Source: Sipunculus nudus (Eukaryota; Annelida; Sipuncula; Golfingiida; Sipunculidae). From it: a stretch of 64,000 nucleotides of DNA. A program made the position numbers and the translations under genes. Positions 1-11,740 of this stretch are shown piece after piece; positions within the stretch are counted from its first letter, which is position 1; each line of letters opens with the position of its first letter. Below the pieces are notes generated by a model. It was not told the origin of the DNA. It made no database searches and was given only the letters and a program-made list of their open reading frames with translations. The stretch spans positions 55,535,812-55,599,811 of the forward strand of contig CM049314.1 in assembly GCA_026874595.1 (NCBI GenBank), given 5' to 3'.

Positions 1-219
1 ATGTAATAACCTTGTGACCCTCACAAAAGTAACATTACCTAATGTGATAACCCAGTGATCCTTACAAAAGTAACATTACATCCCTAAAAATGTGTAGGAA
101 GCAATATAACTTAAATTTAAAATATTTTGTACTTAATATTCCTCATAATTTTTGAAGAATCAATGGTATCAGTCGCACGTTGAAACAACGCATACACAGA
201 TGCAGGATTCAAAATGTAC

Positions 220-450
220 CTTTCTTCTGAGCCTTCAGTTCCGGTTCGTTCATTAACGTCTTCGTAATAAAATTTATTTCTTCTTGAGTTTCAAGACTGA
301 CAAGCTTCGTTTGATTGAAACTGCACTCGTAGTGTGCCCTTGAAATGGTTGTAACTTTAGATGGTCTAAATACATAGCACGAGCCGAGGTTTCCACTGAC
401 CGTATGCTTAGACCAAGTCTGATATACTGCCCCTCGTGGGCATCTCGGCG
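220..450 (-). CDS. C-type lectin domain exon (partial gene, N-terminal half of CTLD)
   Basis: Read on the minus strand, this exon encodes about 76 residues resembling the first half of a C-type lectin-like domain. A CPRG start is followed by LGSCYVF, then RAHYEC and LVSLETQEEINFI, which match the usual pattern of cysteine, SCYxF, Ala-x-x-x-Cys and LVSIxxxEExxFI. The acceptor is strong: a pyrimidine tract ending tttctctttctgcag lies just before the exon at 451-453. The donor is AAAG/GTACAT, with GT at 218-219. The exon is 231 nt, enters with two bases of a split codon and leaves with one, so it is phase-symmetric. The second half of the domain (WIG and WND motifs, last cysteines) must lie beyond position 1, and the signal-peptide exon was not found. 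Such proteins are usually secreted or membrane-bound sugar or pattern receptors, abundant in molluscs; ligand and localisation here are unknown. Confidence 0.7.
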
Positions 451-596
451 CTGCAGAAAGAGAAACAAGTCGGGTCCTTAAAATACGTGCACCATGCATC
501 AAGTTTTGGGTACTTACTGAATACACACTCCATATTTTAAACCCTAGTTCAACATTATTCGTGATAATACTAAATGTAATATATAATTATATGTAA

Positions 597-1475
597 TAAC
601 AAGGGCACCGCAAAGCGGAGCATCCCCTCGCACGGGACATAATTCGAATGGGTGTATTACACATTGGGAAAATGAGGAGGGCAGCTCTCTGGCCTTGACC
701 TTTGCTCCTGTGACGAGTTCTTCATCCATGGGTGGGTGGGCCATCTGAGCAAGATGACACTGAAAGGTGTTGGTCAAACCGTTTGGTCTAGAATGGGTCC
801 ACAAGCTTTTTCAAGAAGTGGGCACTGTGGCCGTGACTTTTGACCCCGCGAACTCAAAATCGAAAGGGATCTTCATCTATGGGTGGGTGAGCCATATGTG
901 CAAGATGAAAGGTTTTGGTCAAACGGTTTGGCTTTAAATGGGTTCACAAGCTTTTTCAAGAAGTGGGCCCTGTGGCCGTGACCTTTGCCCCCATGACCTC
1001 AAAATCGATAGGTTTCTTCATCCATCGGTGGGTGAGCCATATGTGCAAGATGAAAGGCTTTGGTCAAACGGTTTGGCTTTAAATGGGTCCATAAGCTTTT
1101 TCAAGAAGTGGGCCCTGTGGCCGTGACCTTTGACCTCATGACCTCAAAATCGATAGGGATCTTCATCCATGGGTGGGTGAGCCATAAGTGCAAGATGAAA
1201 GGGTTTGGTCGAACGGTTTAGCTTTAAATGGGACCACAATCTTTTTCAAGAAGTGGGCCCTGTGGCCATAACCTTTGACCTCGTGACCTCAAAATCGATA
1301 GGGTTCTTCATCTATGGGTGGGTGAGCCATATATGCAAGATGGAAGGTTTTGGTCAAACGGTTTGGCTTGAAATCGATCCACAAGCCTAATTCGGACGGA
1401 CAGACGGAAGGACGGACAGACGGACGGACGCACGAACAGAGGCGTTACGATATCCAATTCGCGAGGGGATAATAA
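597..1475 (+). mobile_element. Pearl-like tandem-core repeat element
   Basis: This interspersed element opens with ACAAGGGCACCGCAAAGCGG and a cccctcgc motif, and closes with a GACGG/ACGG-rich tract (about 1393-1432) followed by ttcgcgaggggataat. The cccctcgc and gcgagggg motifs are inverted near the two ends. The core is about five tandem monomers of 143-149 bp; the phrase aagctttttcaagaagtggg recurs near 806, 951, 1094 and, altered, 1230-1250. Core array plus tetranucleotide tract is the layout described for bivalve pearl elements. Open frames in the region are by-products of the repeat. Confidence 0.7.
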
Positions 1476-2608
1476 GATGTAACAGTTATAATTTGGTGTT
1501 TATGCATTCGAATTCAAATTTCCACCGAGAACTGTTAAGGACAGGAACAGTTAGCGAGTCAGCTTTTTATTCTTTTAATTTTTAATTCACTTTCTTTCTG
1601 TTTGTTTTCTTACGCTTATATCTCATTTGTACAAAAATGGAACGTCATTATACTTTTCTAATTCTCATAAAAAAAACGCTAGTGCCCATCCACAAACGTT
1701 GGGCATTTCGCTTTACATGAACAAAAAAGGATAGTCCGTCTTTTAGCCCCGTCTTGATAATGTAATGGCAAGGATGCTTTTTTAATGAAATGTTACTAAA
1801 TATTTAATAGTATGACTCTGCTATTTATGTAGTATTCTCTTTCTACATTTCCTTTCCATTTCCACTGTTTCCATTTTCAACTGTTTGCCTATGATCGCCT
1901 GCAGATGGCGTACTTGAGATCTCGCGGGACACCCCGACGTACAGGATCCACGACAGGTATTTATCATACCACTTTCTCGCTCATTAGCGGCTCCTGATAT
2001 CACACCTTTTAAAACTGTTATGAACGTATAAATTAGAAAAATAATAAAAGTTTAAGTTGATTAAAAAATGCTGATTTGAAAATGTGTTATTATAGTTTAT
2101 GCAGAAAAATTCCCCGATTAACTCTTTGCCGTTGTCACTGAACTCTGAATATGTCTTGAAGCTTTAACTGAACTCTGAATTTCAGTCTTGTGGAAATCAT
2201 TATATTTGTCAATATTAGATTTGCAGTTATTACTGATATCTTAATGTCAGTCCTTCCATGTATGAAATATATTTAATGATGGTACCAATTTTCTTTGATT
2301 TAAAATGTCACTTTAAAGAAGTGTTCATTCTCTTAGAAATATAATCGTATATATGGAACATATATACCTAAAAACCTATATTTTTTTCCTTCTGTAAGCA
2401 GAAATCCAATGAGTTTTGGGTCCATCTCTTAAAATATGGTTTAGTCCTGATGTAATGCCTGGAGCTTCTATGAGAAGGAAAAAAACATCATGTGTGAATT
2501 TAGCAGTATACGCATTATGCTCATGTATATGCAAATATGCAAATGAGGTCATAATACCATTTTGAACGTTTTCAACTGTTCCTTCTTGGACAAACCATAT
2601 AAAGCATC

Positions 2609-2611
<3 letters not shown>
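1476..2611. other. AT-rich noncoding stretch, no gene seen
   Basis: Mostly low-complexity AT-rich sequence with no convincing exon or repeat ends. A somewhat GC-richer patch at about 1890-1960 (minus strand) has short overlapping frames but no good splice sites. Confidence 0.4.

Positions 2612-2682
<71 letters not shown>
2612..2682. repeat. (TA)n microsatellite
   Basis: About 70 bp of uninterrupted TA. The open frames across it encode only Tyr-Ile repeats and are not genes. Confidence 0.97.
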
Positions 2683-2683
<1 letters not shown>

Positions 2684-3936
2684 TGAGTCTCAATACTTCC
2701 GTATTCTCCGAATAAGACAGGGCAGCGTGGACCATGAAAAAATATATAAACAAATATACAACAGACAAACTAAAAGTGCTGAAAGTTCACAAACGTATAG
2801 CACTTGCATTCTCAGAAAATACTATGAACCCATGAATAGCAGCAATTGCACTGTACTATAGTATATATGCTCTTTGTGTATATATCTTGATGGAAGGTTT
2901 TGTATGCTAATAACCCCTTTTTTGGACATACACATTCAAGAGATATTCAATGCTGACAGCTTAATCAGACATAAAAGAATAAGCACTGCTCCACCGTAGA
3001 AAGAGGAAAGAACATTTAGATATTAGCCTTTTCTTTTTGCATACATGTTTTACTTATGCCTTTTCTATAATCAATGGCCGATAAGTGGGTATCGAAAATA
3101 GTTGAGCCGAGCCAAAAAAAAAAAAAAACAATGTCAGATAAAATAAAAATTTTGAAACGTTCTTATAAATCGCGGCTCGCCATATTCCCATCTCGGAAAC
3201 TTAGAAAGGGAAACAGCGTGATCCCCCCTGTGGTCGCTCATTGAATGTTAGCGATTATTCCCTAACAGCTAACTAAATCGGACATTTTGAAACTCACGGA
3301 ACAAAGACCTGCTATTTTACAACTATCTGGAGCTTTTGGATTTCTGACACGGCGCCTGCTCACGACCTTAGATCGTTCCACCACCCCTGTCCAGCTGTTT
3401 TTTTTTTATCAATTAACTAAGCAAACAAGCCAAGTATTTTTAAATGAAGGCGAGAAAGTGAAAGGTGTGTAAATAATTGCTGAGAAAAAATGACTTACTC
3501 AAATTCATTTCTTTGTAAACGGTGTAAAACGGAATATGAGAAATAAGTCTACACTTAGCGACATCTTTCCACAATTCGCATGAAGTGGACAAAATAGATG
3601 CTATGTACTTAAGAAGGACTCGTAACCAGGAGACCAATGATCAAGAGCTACCTGCCCTCTTTTTACAGCGATACTTGAACTCTTCACGTGTACGCGCTTC
3701 ACCGTTACGTCACATGCAATTCCGTTAACTCTATGCGGACGATATGAATTACTGATCGAAAGTAGTCAAGTCAATAGGGTCATAAAGTGAATACTGTTAT
3801 TTTTCATAATGTTATGGGACCTTATAATAACAGATCACGTAATCGTGAAGGGCATAAGTTTTTGTTACGAAGATAACACTAGATTCCGCAATACTAGGCA
3901 GCAAGGAATGTCGTGGGGAAGGAATGAAGAAATCAG
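2683..3936. other. Noncoding stretch, no gene seen
   Basis: Unique-looking AT-rich sequence with a poly-A run near 3113-3128. No exon with both splice sites was found. Confidence 0.35.
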
Positions 3937-4534
3937 TGTTATTTTGTAAACAAATAATTAAAATTTATTTTAAGAACAATCCTAACATTACAATCCATTA
4001 AATCAATGCAATAACACAGTATTAAAGACATAACAATAAAAAAAAGTGTACATCACCAGAGTCTGGATCCTAGGCTTTGATTTCTGGATACCACAATTAT
4101 CACAGTCCAATTAATCCTCGTGAACAGTTCAAGTAAATCTTCCCGGTGAATAGTCCAATTAAATCTCGAAGATAATCTGTTGTAATTCAGAAGTTCAGGT
4201 AAAATCCCAAAGGCAAACTGAAGACAATCTATATAAAATCTGTATAAAGTCCAAAGAAAATCTTTACCTAAGCAATTTTCAGAGTAGGTCCCAAGACTGA
4301 CGAGAGAGTAGCATCCTTAAGTGCCCGCTGGTATTTTTCTTTCTGCTGGCTCCAAACACAGCCTTTATATATAGCTTTTTCACCCGAAATCCAGAAACTT
4401 CTAAACCGGAGCTTTCCAAAGAATAAACTCGAAATTTTCAGACTACAGGAAACACGCTGTCTTTACACTCTGCGAGCAAACCAGAGTTCAACAAGTGCGG
4501 TTCCCATAGCAACGCATAGGGCTTGCGCCTAACA
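3937..4534 (-). repeat. Candidate solo LTR or stray promoter unit
   Basis: The segment is bounded by TGTTA at 3937 and TAACA ending at 4534, an LTR-like TG...CA outline. On the minus strand it holds a TATA box (4363-4371) and an AATAAA-type signal near 3963-3970. No target-site duplication is evident (atcag against caaat), and no primer-binding site follows the minus-strand 3' end. It could therefore equally be the promoter and first exon of an unrecognised minus-strand transcript. Confidence 0.3.
4363..4403 (-). promoter_or_regulatory. TATA box with adjacent heat-shock-element-like motif
   Basis: On the minus strand TATATAAAG (4363-4371) is preceded, about 20 bp upstream, by AGAAGTTTCT (4393-4402), a close match to the nGAAnnTTCn heat-shock element. 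A further GAA-type unit lies at 4385-4388, and more GAA/TTC-rich sequence lies beyond at 4405-4440. The spacing resembles a compact heat-inducible core promoter. No downstream coding exon was found. Confidence 0.4.
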
Positions 4535-5134
4535 CAAATCGGAACGTCAATCACATGTTAAGCTGTGTAACATCCTTCGCATAATAAACAAATGCATGTA
4601 ACAATAAGCAAGTATGATCCCACAAATATTGCATTTCCTTCTTTCGGCCATTAGTGCACTTAACATTTTTATTGCCTTTTCCAAAAGTAATCGTAACTGG
4701 TGCACAGGGGTAGTAGAACCGACTGTAACTGGTCACGCACAGTTTCGGTGTACTGGTGACCATCTAGGGTCCATTGTTTGATATCTTAGAATACTCAAGG
4801 ATTCACTAGTGGTCTTAATTTCTCATTTTGAGACCAAGCCTAGATGCAGAGATCAAAGTGTCGTGAACGATAGAACCTTCTAACCATATTAATCTAAAAT
4901 CATTCGGCTGACATCTTGAATGCTATCTTGGAAGTAAAGGTTACCTATCCTTTCAAGATTATCATTTTACCATTAGGCAAATAATTAACCTTAAAAATAA
5001 GTTAATCAATATTATAAAGACTGTCTTATGATCATTGAATGAAAAAGACGTAATCGGCAGACATTTTCGCGCCATCTTTGATTTGCCAGTCACAACACTA
5101 CACAACGATGCTTTATTCGGTTTCATTCGATTCA

Positions 5135-5530
5135 CAAACCAATAAATGCAATAGTAGATACATAAATTACAATTCTATAAAAGGCCTTGTATTTGCAAGT
5201 TACATATATACGTTATCCTGCTTCCGTTGGTTCTAATGGATTTCATGACCCCCCCCCCCAAAAAAAAAAAGAAGCTGTAAATACTCAAATCACAACTCTA
5301 CGATGAAAAATGAATAATTTATAGCCATTTTTAAGGACTTGGCGGCCATTTTGGACGCCATCTTGGATTTTTCAGTGTTATGAATACTTAATAATGTGTT
5401 TATTGGTTCCAGTGGATTTCTGAACCCCAATATCTAGCAGTAGATACCAAAATTACAACTCTATGATGAAAACTAAATGATTTATTGCCATCTGAGGGGT
5501 TTGGCGGCCATCCTGGCGGCCCAACAAACT
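5135..5530. repeat. Degenerate tandem repeat, about 160-175 bp unit
   Basis: The block with gtggatttctga, tagatac, acaactctatgatgaaaa, then cttggcggccatttt and cgccatcttgga recurs about 2-3 times. The best two copies begin near 5230 and 5405. A C11 run (5249-5259) followed by poly-A lies inside. It is probably the core array of another pearl-like element. Confidence 0.6.
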
Positions 5531-5543
5531 GACCCTCAGTACG

Positions 5544-5663
5544 ACAAAATCTGATTGCCTCAGCGTGTAACCAAAGATGGCTGCGCCCATGCGGAGCTCG
5601 TGAACAAAATCCGATTGGTCCAGCGCGTAACCAAAGATGGCCGCGCCCATGCGGAGCTCGTTG
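5544..5663. repeat. 60-bp direct tandem duplication
   Basis: Two copies with a period of exactly 60 bp (5544-5603 and 5604-5663), both containing gtaaccaaagatgg and cgcccatgcggagctcgt. They differ at only a handful of positions and are GC-rich against AT-rich surroundings. Confidence 0.9.
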
Positions 5664-7560
5664 TGTGGCAATGCAAGAGAGGATATTTGCAACAGAGTGG
5701 GATAAGTAACTGACCTCAGGCCACACCACCAAGTTAAACTATCCTGTATTCCAACAGGGGGTGGTTAAATATTACGAAGGAGGGAATTCCACAGAGACAG
5801 CACCGCCTGATGGCCAAACCTGACGGTGAACCGTATACAGTTTCATGCAGCGATTACAGTGGAGCGAATAGTTCAGCATAGCGTAACTGATGCTTATGTT
5901 GTTTATGTTTGCCCCTGTCCGCCCTATTTCCTTTCACACCTGATAGCCGGCACGTACCATGCAGTATTTGGCTCACGGCCAACTGTCTTGCTCCGCCCAA
6001 ATGCACATGGGGCCACGTGGCTTTCAGGTATGAACTTTGGCATTAAATTTAGATTTAATGTATCAAAATGAGAAGAAAATCAATCAAACATATATTTAGA
6101 TAGATAATTTGATGAACAATGAGGAAATGTGGTTTTAATTCCTAGTTGTTGCAAATCCAACAAGCACACTCCGTTACTTTTTGTCGTTTTCTTATAATAG
6201 AATATCAATAACTTTTCTTAACTTTAAATCGAAATTTTCAACAACATCATTTGATAAAACATTAAGGTTAGGAAGTATACCTGTATGGAATAATTGGTTT
6301 CCTAAAAAGTGTTTTTCCTCTTCTTTTGCCTTAAATGTATATTGAAATAAGTTAAGAACTAAATTTTTCAGAAAGGTGTGATTTATTCCAGGCAAATTTA
6401 AAAAAAAGAAAGGTTGACGTTGAAAAGATAAATATAGATGATCAAACTAAAACTCATCCGGAGATATTGTCATGTAGATTCACTATCAAAACTTTTTCAT
6501 TTGTTACTGGAATCTAGTAATATCCCTTTTTAAAATAAATAAAGGTTTCTATTTATGGTCAGTTCCACACCCCCTGTCCACCTGATTTTTCGCGATTATC
6601 TCTACATAAGACAGACTTGCCAAACAAAATTTGCACCAATGGCATAAAGAGGCAAAAGCGTAATTTTTGGTACCTTTCCTACTGACAATATAAATATTAT
6701 TTACTTTACGGCCTGGTTGACATGTTTCATATATATCCGCGGTTCATGGCGTCCCTGATAAGTGGTCATTGTCTATACTCCTTGTATATGGATATAAAGT
6801 AATGTGACGTAACAGTGAAGCGCGTGCACGCGGAGAATACGTCTTGCTGTGAACAGAGGTCGGCAGCTCTTGATTATTGCTCCCGTGAATGTTGGTGCCT
6901 CTTTAGTAAGTCACGTCTATTATGACGTCATCACTAATTCCTGATATGCCCAATTAACAGATGAGTGGAGAGATGTCGCTACAGAATAGATTAGTTATTC
7001 ATTCAATGGTTTAAAATTGTTCACAGAGAAATGATACAAGGTAGGCTATTATTTCCATAATAGTTAATTACGCTTTTTCCTCTTTCTGCCCTCCGTTCAG
7101 ATAGTAATAATTTAACTTATGTAGCACCATAATATCCAATAAATTTCGTTGCTCTTTACCTTAAAAGCAGTCAATCTCTGGTTCAGCTGTTCTATAACAG
7201 AAAATATTCATGGACAACATTTATAGACAATTACAACATTTACAGACAAATAAAACTGTTATATTGATAAGAGAAAGACTGAAAAAAACCTAAAATGTGG
7301 ATTCATTAGGGATAAAAGAAATAAAATCAAATAAATTATTAAGATTAAAGGCAATTTTGAAAAGGTAAGACTTCAATTTGTTTATAAGAGAATTACCAAG
7401 AGTCATCAGTATATAGAGGTTAGCTGACCAGACACCTAAAAGCTCTATCCTAGACTGAGCCTATGTTCCGGGATTTATAAGCAAGCCAGCTTGTCTTGAT
7501 ATTCTTGGACATTCATTGTATAATAATTAACCTGCGCGAATTAATCTGCGGGAAGCGAAG
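5664..7560. other. Noncoding stretch, no gene seen
   Basis: Intergenic-looking sequence. A minus-strand open frame at 6192-6395 (67 residues) is AT-rich, lacks neighbours or a domain, and was not accepted. Confidence 0.35.
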
Positions 7561-7579
7561 AATATTGTTCTCACCAGAG

Positions 7580-7763
7580 TCTGTGTGTGACGATATGGCC
7601 ATCTTTGGAGTGCAAGTCATGACGTAACAGAGGACAATGACGTCACTCCAGATGCCGTTTCCCTGAAAGGTGTCAACCAACGTGCATCAGAAAATGGGGG
7701 GGGGGGGGGGGGGGGGGGGAATGGTTGTTTGTTTATATTCAAGGACAGCAATACCACGATTTT
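7580..7763. repeat. Left part of repeat R1, interrupted by an insertion
   Basis: This matches the left part of the intact copy at 11741-12120: a gacgatatggccatc-type start, gacgtaacagaggacaatg, tgccgtttccctgaaaggtgt, then a poly-G tract (7696-7719) and ggttgtttgtttatattcaagg. The match stops near 7763, where the inverted-repeat element begins, and resumes near 10772. Confidence 0.7.
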
Positions 7764-8627
7764 TCCAGTCAATGAATGACTTAGGTTTTACAAAAAAAGT
7801 TTACAAAGGTTTCTCAACTGATATTGACTCATTTATGGCGTCTAAGTGCACAAATAAAACCCGGCCCGATTCCACCCATGGCAAAGTGTCATTTTCACCC
7901 AAAATCCAAGATGGCCGCCATTATAAGGGGTGAAATATCTTAATGGCCATAATTCCATAACTAACTGACATTGAAACACATTTAAGGTGTTACTTCAAAA
8001 TCACATTGGGATGCCCGTACATTTGGTGACACTTCATTGTAAATGGCAGATTCTGATAGATACCAATGATTTGCTTTGCAGAATAGAAGGTCAAAAGTAA
8101 ACATTTCTGATGAGCATGCACAAGGAAATGCAGAATGCCAAAATGCACGACAGCGTATGTAACCTTTATTTCTGCTACTAAAAAGCCAACATCTGTTGTT
8201 GCAGAGGTTGCCGATGTATTTATGTCACACAGACATTATGCGGATACAACAGGTAAGACGATGTAGTTTAAACCTGTGTATGAGAACATAAAAACAGACA
8301 ATCTCTGTGGCTACATGGAAGAGAAGTTAGATTTTGACCTCACCAAATGACTATTCCGTCTTCATTTTTTAGGTAGATGCGATACCACCTGATGCCCTGA
8401 TGTGGCATTGACAAAGTTCAGTCACCCATAGTCATTGCCTATATCATCAGGCCTAAGTATCGTGATACACATTTTGTTGGTGAAAGTCGAAGAACATTAC
8501 CTGTAGACCTTGACACTCTGCGTTATGTGTTGATGGCAGTGGAAGAACATACCCTGTAGAAGTTGAGACTCTGGGTTTAAACTTTGCAACTCGAGCAGAT
8601 GTGGAGTTGGGGGGGGGGGGGAGTTCC

Positions 8628-9063
8628 TGCATCATAAGTAGAGCTTCCTTGATCTACATGCTTGCCATTCTAATATTTTGGGTAATTCAGAGACATGACG
8701 TTAGCAGCTTTCTTTGTGCTGCATACTGTGTCCTTGAGGGGGTGTCACATTCTTTTACAAGGACATAAATTAGATATTTTGTGAAGGCTTCTTCAGTGTA
8801 GTTATACATACTGTCTGTTTGCGTCATCATGAATAGGTTAAAACTGCATCATAAGTAGAGCAACCTTGATCTACATGCTTGCCATTCTAATATTTTGGGT
8901 AATTCAGAGACATGACGTTAGCAGCTTTCTTTGTGCTGCATACTGTGTGTCCTTGAGGGGGTGTCACATTCTTTTACAAGGACATAAATTAGATATTTTG
9001 TGAAGGCTTCTTCAGTGTAGTTATACATACTGTCTGTTTGCGTCATCATGAATAGGTTAAAAC
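8628..9063. repeat. Near-perfect 217/219-bp tandem duplication
   Basis: Copy one (8628-8844) and copy two (8845-9063) both run from tgcatcataagtagagc to aataggttaaaac. They differ by a GT insertion in the second copy (ctgtgtgtcc against ctgtgtcc) and a few substitutions, so the duplication is recent. Confidence 0.95.
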
Positions 9064-9689
9064 TATATCCTATATCAGCATGATGTGTGTAACGTAAATA
9101 CATCAAGAAATTTTTGGAACTTTAGCCAAGAAATACGCCGTCACGCAGATTTAGCTGTCGGCATTTCCTTCTATATACTCAACAGAGATATTTGCTTTGA
9201 CCATCTCTTCTGCAAAGGATCTCGCTCAAGCTGTCAGAATCAGCAGCTGATATAGACTTCGGGGTATAACCTTGTCATTTATGCTTCGGGGGAAAGGTTT
9301 CCATCTTAATTTGTCCTTTGTCATTCAGGGTTACACAACAAGCAGCACCTTAATATTTAAAAATAATTAAGTGCAACTGTAGGGGATACGTGATAAAATA
9401 AACATGTACCTATATTGTAAGGAGGAGCTGAATATACTTCACCAGTATGTAACCAATGCACAGCAATTGCTCTCATGAAATGAACACAAACTAAGAGCAG
9501 AGAAACGGATAATGATGATTATGATTTTGATCATGATGATGAATAAGATGATGGTATTCTAAATGATGAATGAGTTCATAACTTCATGAGTTGTAGATAT
9601 ACATGTATGATATGAAATGATGGATTCATATAAAATAATCACATGTATAGTTACAAGCACATATCAAGTTTGTTTTCAATAATTGGCGC

Positions 9690-10530
9690 CATGTTGACAA
9701 AATCATGGGGATGGGCATTTTCCTGCAAAATTTTGCCATTGGCCTTGACCTTTATGCAATGTATGTAACTTTCCTGACCTCAGGAGAACCCAAATCAATG
9801 AGCATTCTGATATTAGCCGGAAGTTACACCTTGAATGTCACTTTGTTACAAAAACATGCCATATCTTTGGTAGTACTTGTGTCTTTCAATCAAACCTGAC
9901 CTTGACCTTGATGCGTGATATGGATCATTCCTGGCCTAAAAACTATCACCAAAATAATGAACAATCTAAAGTTTGGTGTAAATGACCCCTTGAATGTGCT
10001 TCTTTGTAACGTTCGTGAAAAACACATGCTCTCATTAAGCATGTCATTTCATAATGATTATTTTTTTCTTCTTAGTTTGACATTGACCTTGAACTTCACA
10101 CATGGTTTGTACCTTTTCTGGCCTAAGAAGTACTGTAACACCAAATGCATGAGAATTCCACAGTTAATTAGAATTGACAACTTGAAATGCATTTCTATGT
10201 AATTTTATTGCTAAAACATGCCATCTCATGGCGATTGTCGCTTTTCTCTTCCAAGTTTGACCTTGCCCTTACAGCATGATATATATCATTTTGACATCAG
10301 ATGTACGCCAAATGAATGGGCAGCCTAATGTCATACTTGAGGTAAGTTTTATAACATTTGGTTGAAAAAATGCCATATCATGGCGAGTTTGGCTTTTTTC
10401 TGCCAAATTTAATCCTGACCTTGGTCCTTATACATGATATGTAACTTTTGTGACCGAAGAAGTGTCATCAAATGAACGGACATCCTAATATTAGTAGGAA
10501 ATAACACCTTAAATGTGTTTCTATGTCAGT
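9690..10530. repeat. Degenerate tandem array, about 165-190 bp unit
   Basis: Roughly five units share the order aacatgccat-atcatgg, tttgaccttgacctt, catgatatg-aac, aagtgtcaccaaatgaa, cctaatatta, and acaccttgaatgtg. The last unit runs into the right inverted arm of the surrounding element. Confidence 0.7.
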
Positions 10531-10771
10531 TAGTTATGGAGTTATGGCCATTTAATTATTTCACCCCTTATAATGGCGACTATCTAGGATTTGGGGTGAA
10601 AATGACTCTTTCCCATGGACGGGATCGAGTGGGGTTTTATTTGTGAACTAAGACACCATAAACAAATCTATTTCAGGTGAGAAAAATTTGATATCATTTT
10701 TGTCCAACCTGCGAGTCTTTCATTGACTAAGCAAGATGTCCAGGGTGTTTTTTTTTTAAATATTATCAGTT

Positions 10772-10880
10772 AAAAAGTTCCCAGGAATAACACAGGCTTA
10801 ATTAATATTCCATGGCACCAACTATGAACACTATCTAACGCGCAGGGTTTGCGTGATTATATCGGTCGCTTTTTTTTAAT
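10772..10880. repeat. Right part of interrupted repeat R1
   Basis: Starts cagttaaaaagttcccagga and continues gcgcagggtttgcgtgattatatcg, matching 11996-12090 in the intact R1 copy. Together with 7580-7763 it reconstitutes R1 around the inverted-repeat element. Confidence 0.7.
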
Positions 10881-11500
10881 TGAATAATACATTGTGGTAA
10901 AGGATTGACTTGGGGCATTTCCTGTTATAGAGTTTTGCTTGTCTTTAAATGTTAAATGTCGCCTGGGCTGGCGCACAAGATTCATAAAAAGGAGTAGGAT
11001 TAAAGAATAAAAATCTCTGAACTTCGCGTGGTTGATTTTAAACGATGACAGAAGTTATGATCTGTTAAATGTTCTTTAATGTAAATTCGTTGTCAGCACA
11101 TGCGAAACGCAGAGGATCAGAGAAATGTAAAACTTCCCACGGCAATTCCAGAAATGAAATTTTAGACCGGTTATTTGTCATGCTTTATTTGCCGGAAAAT
11201 CGGTTTATGTGTAATTAATAACATGAAGTTTTCTAATCACGTAACCTTCTATACGAAAGGTCGTGGGAATACAGTAACACTATAGGTTTAGATCATGGTC
11301 GCAGTCCCGCTGCTTACACTGGCTGCGTATCTCGCACGATATAAGCTTCTGAGGTGTACTCTCCAATTTTCATTAATTAACCCTGTGTAAAGCGAGGGCT
11401 ATTGTTTTCACTCGATTCTGTGTTTGTGTGTGTGTGTATGTATGTCCCGACGATATCTTGAGACGGTATTACGGATGCTATTGAAATTTATCATATACGC
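10881..11500. other. Noncoding stretch
   Basis: No exon seen. Around 11385-11470 (gcgagggctattg, then a TG-rich tract and cccgacgatatcttgagac) the sequence looks like a fragment of another interspersed repeat. Confidence 0.35.
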
Positions 11501-11638
11501 TCAGGCGCGGATCCAGAGGGGGAGTTTCAGGAGTCGAAACCCCCACCCTGCTCTAAACCAACGTCCCTTTTTCAAGACAATTTTTGTGCATGACACCGGT
11601 TGACCCCTCACTGCAAAAAAGCCTGGATCCGCGCTTGA
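11501..11638. mobile_element. 138-bp MITE with GCGCGGATCC termini
   Basis: The left end TCAGGCGCGGATCCAG and right end CTGGATCCGCGCTTGA form a 16-bp terminal inverted repeat with one mismatch. The interior is non-coding. A half copy in inverted orientation lies at 26526-26578. Confidence 0.75.
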
Positions 11639-11740
11639 GGCTGGTGTGGTGAAAGTGTTGACGAAGTTCAAGTTTCATGTAAATTCAAGCGTAAATAACC
11701 CCGGAATGAGTGTTTTTATAGGGGGTTTATGGAGTTTTAA

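Larger units (their letters stand above)
7764..10735. mobile_element. Non-autonomous element with about 270-bp terminal inverted repeats
   Basis: The left arm (7764-8035) is the reverse complement of the right arm (10460-10735). Matching landmarks include ccattataaggggtgaaat on the left and atttcaccccttataatgg on the right, and gtcaatgaatgact against gagtctttcattgac. Inside lie a tandem duplication (8628-9063) and a degenerate tandem array (9690-10530). No transposase frame is visible, so it would depend on another element. The superfamily is not assigned. Confidence 0.7.

Noticed and set aside
938-1390. Open frames with repeated FSRSGPCGR-like and FFKKWALWP-like peptides
   Set aside because: They come from the tandem core monomers of the pearl-like element, not from a repeat protein gene.
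1821-2003. Minus-strand frame with CRGSCTSGC
   Set aside because: No signal peptide, no clear acceptor and donor, and several frames are open; not enough to call an exon of the lectin gene.
2376-2861. Two overlapping open frames, one per strand, with long Tyr-Ile repeats
   Set aside because: They are translations of the (TA)n microsatellite; similar frames at 18149-18409 and 34200-34622 were discarded for the same reason.
4551-4763. Minus-strand 70-residue frame with several cysteines
   Set aside because: No recognisable domain and no neighbouring exon; abuts the candidate LTR.
9690-10530. Regular repeats that could suggest a CRISPR-like array
   Set aside because: Units are long, degenerate and contiguous with no unique spacers, and the context is eukaryotic.
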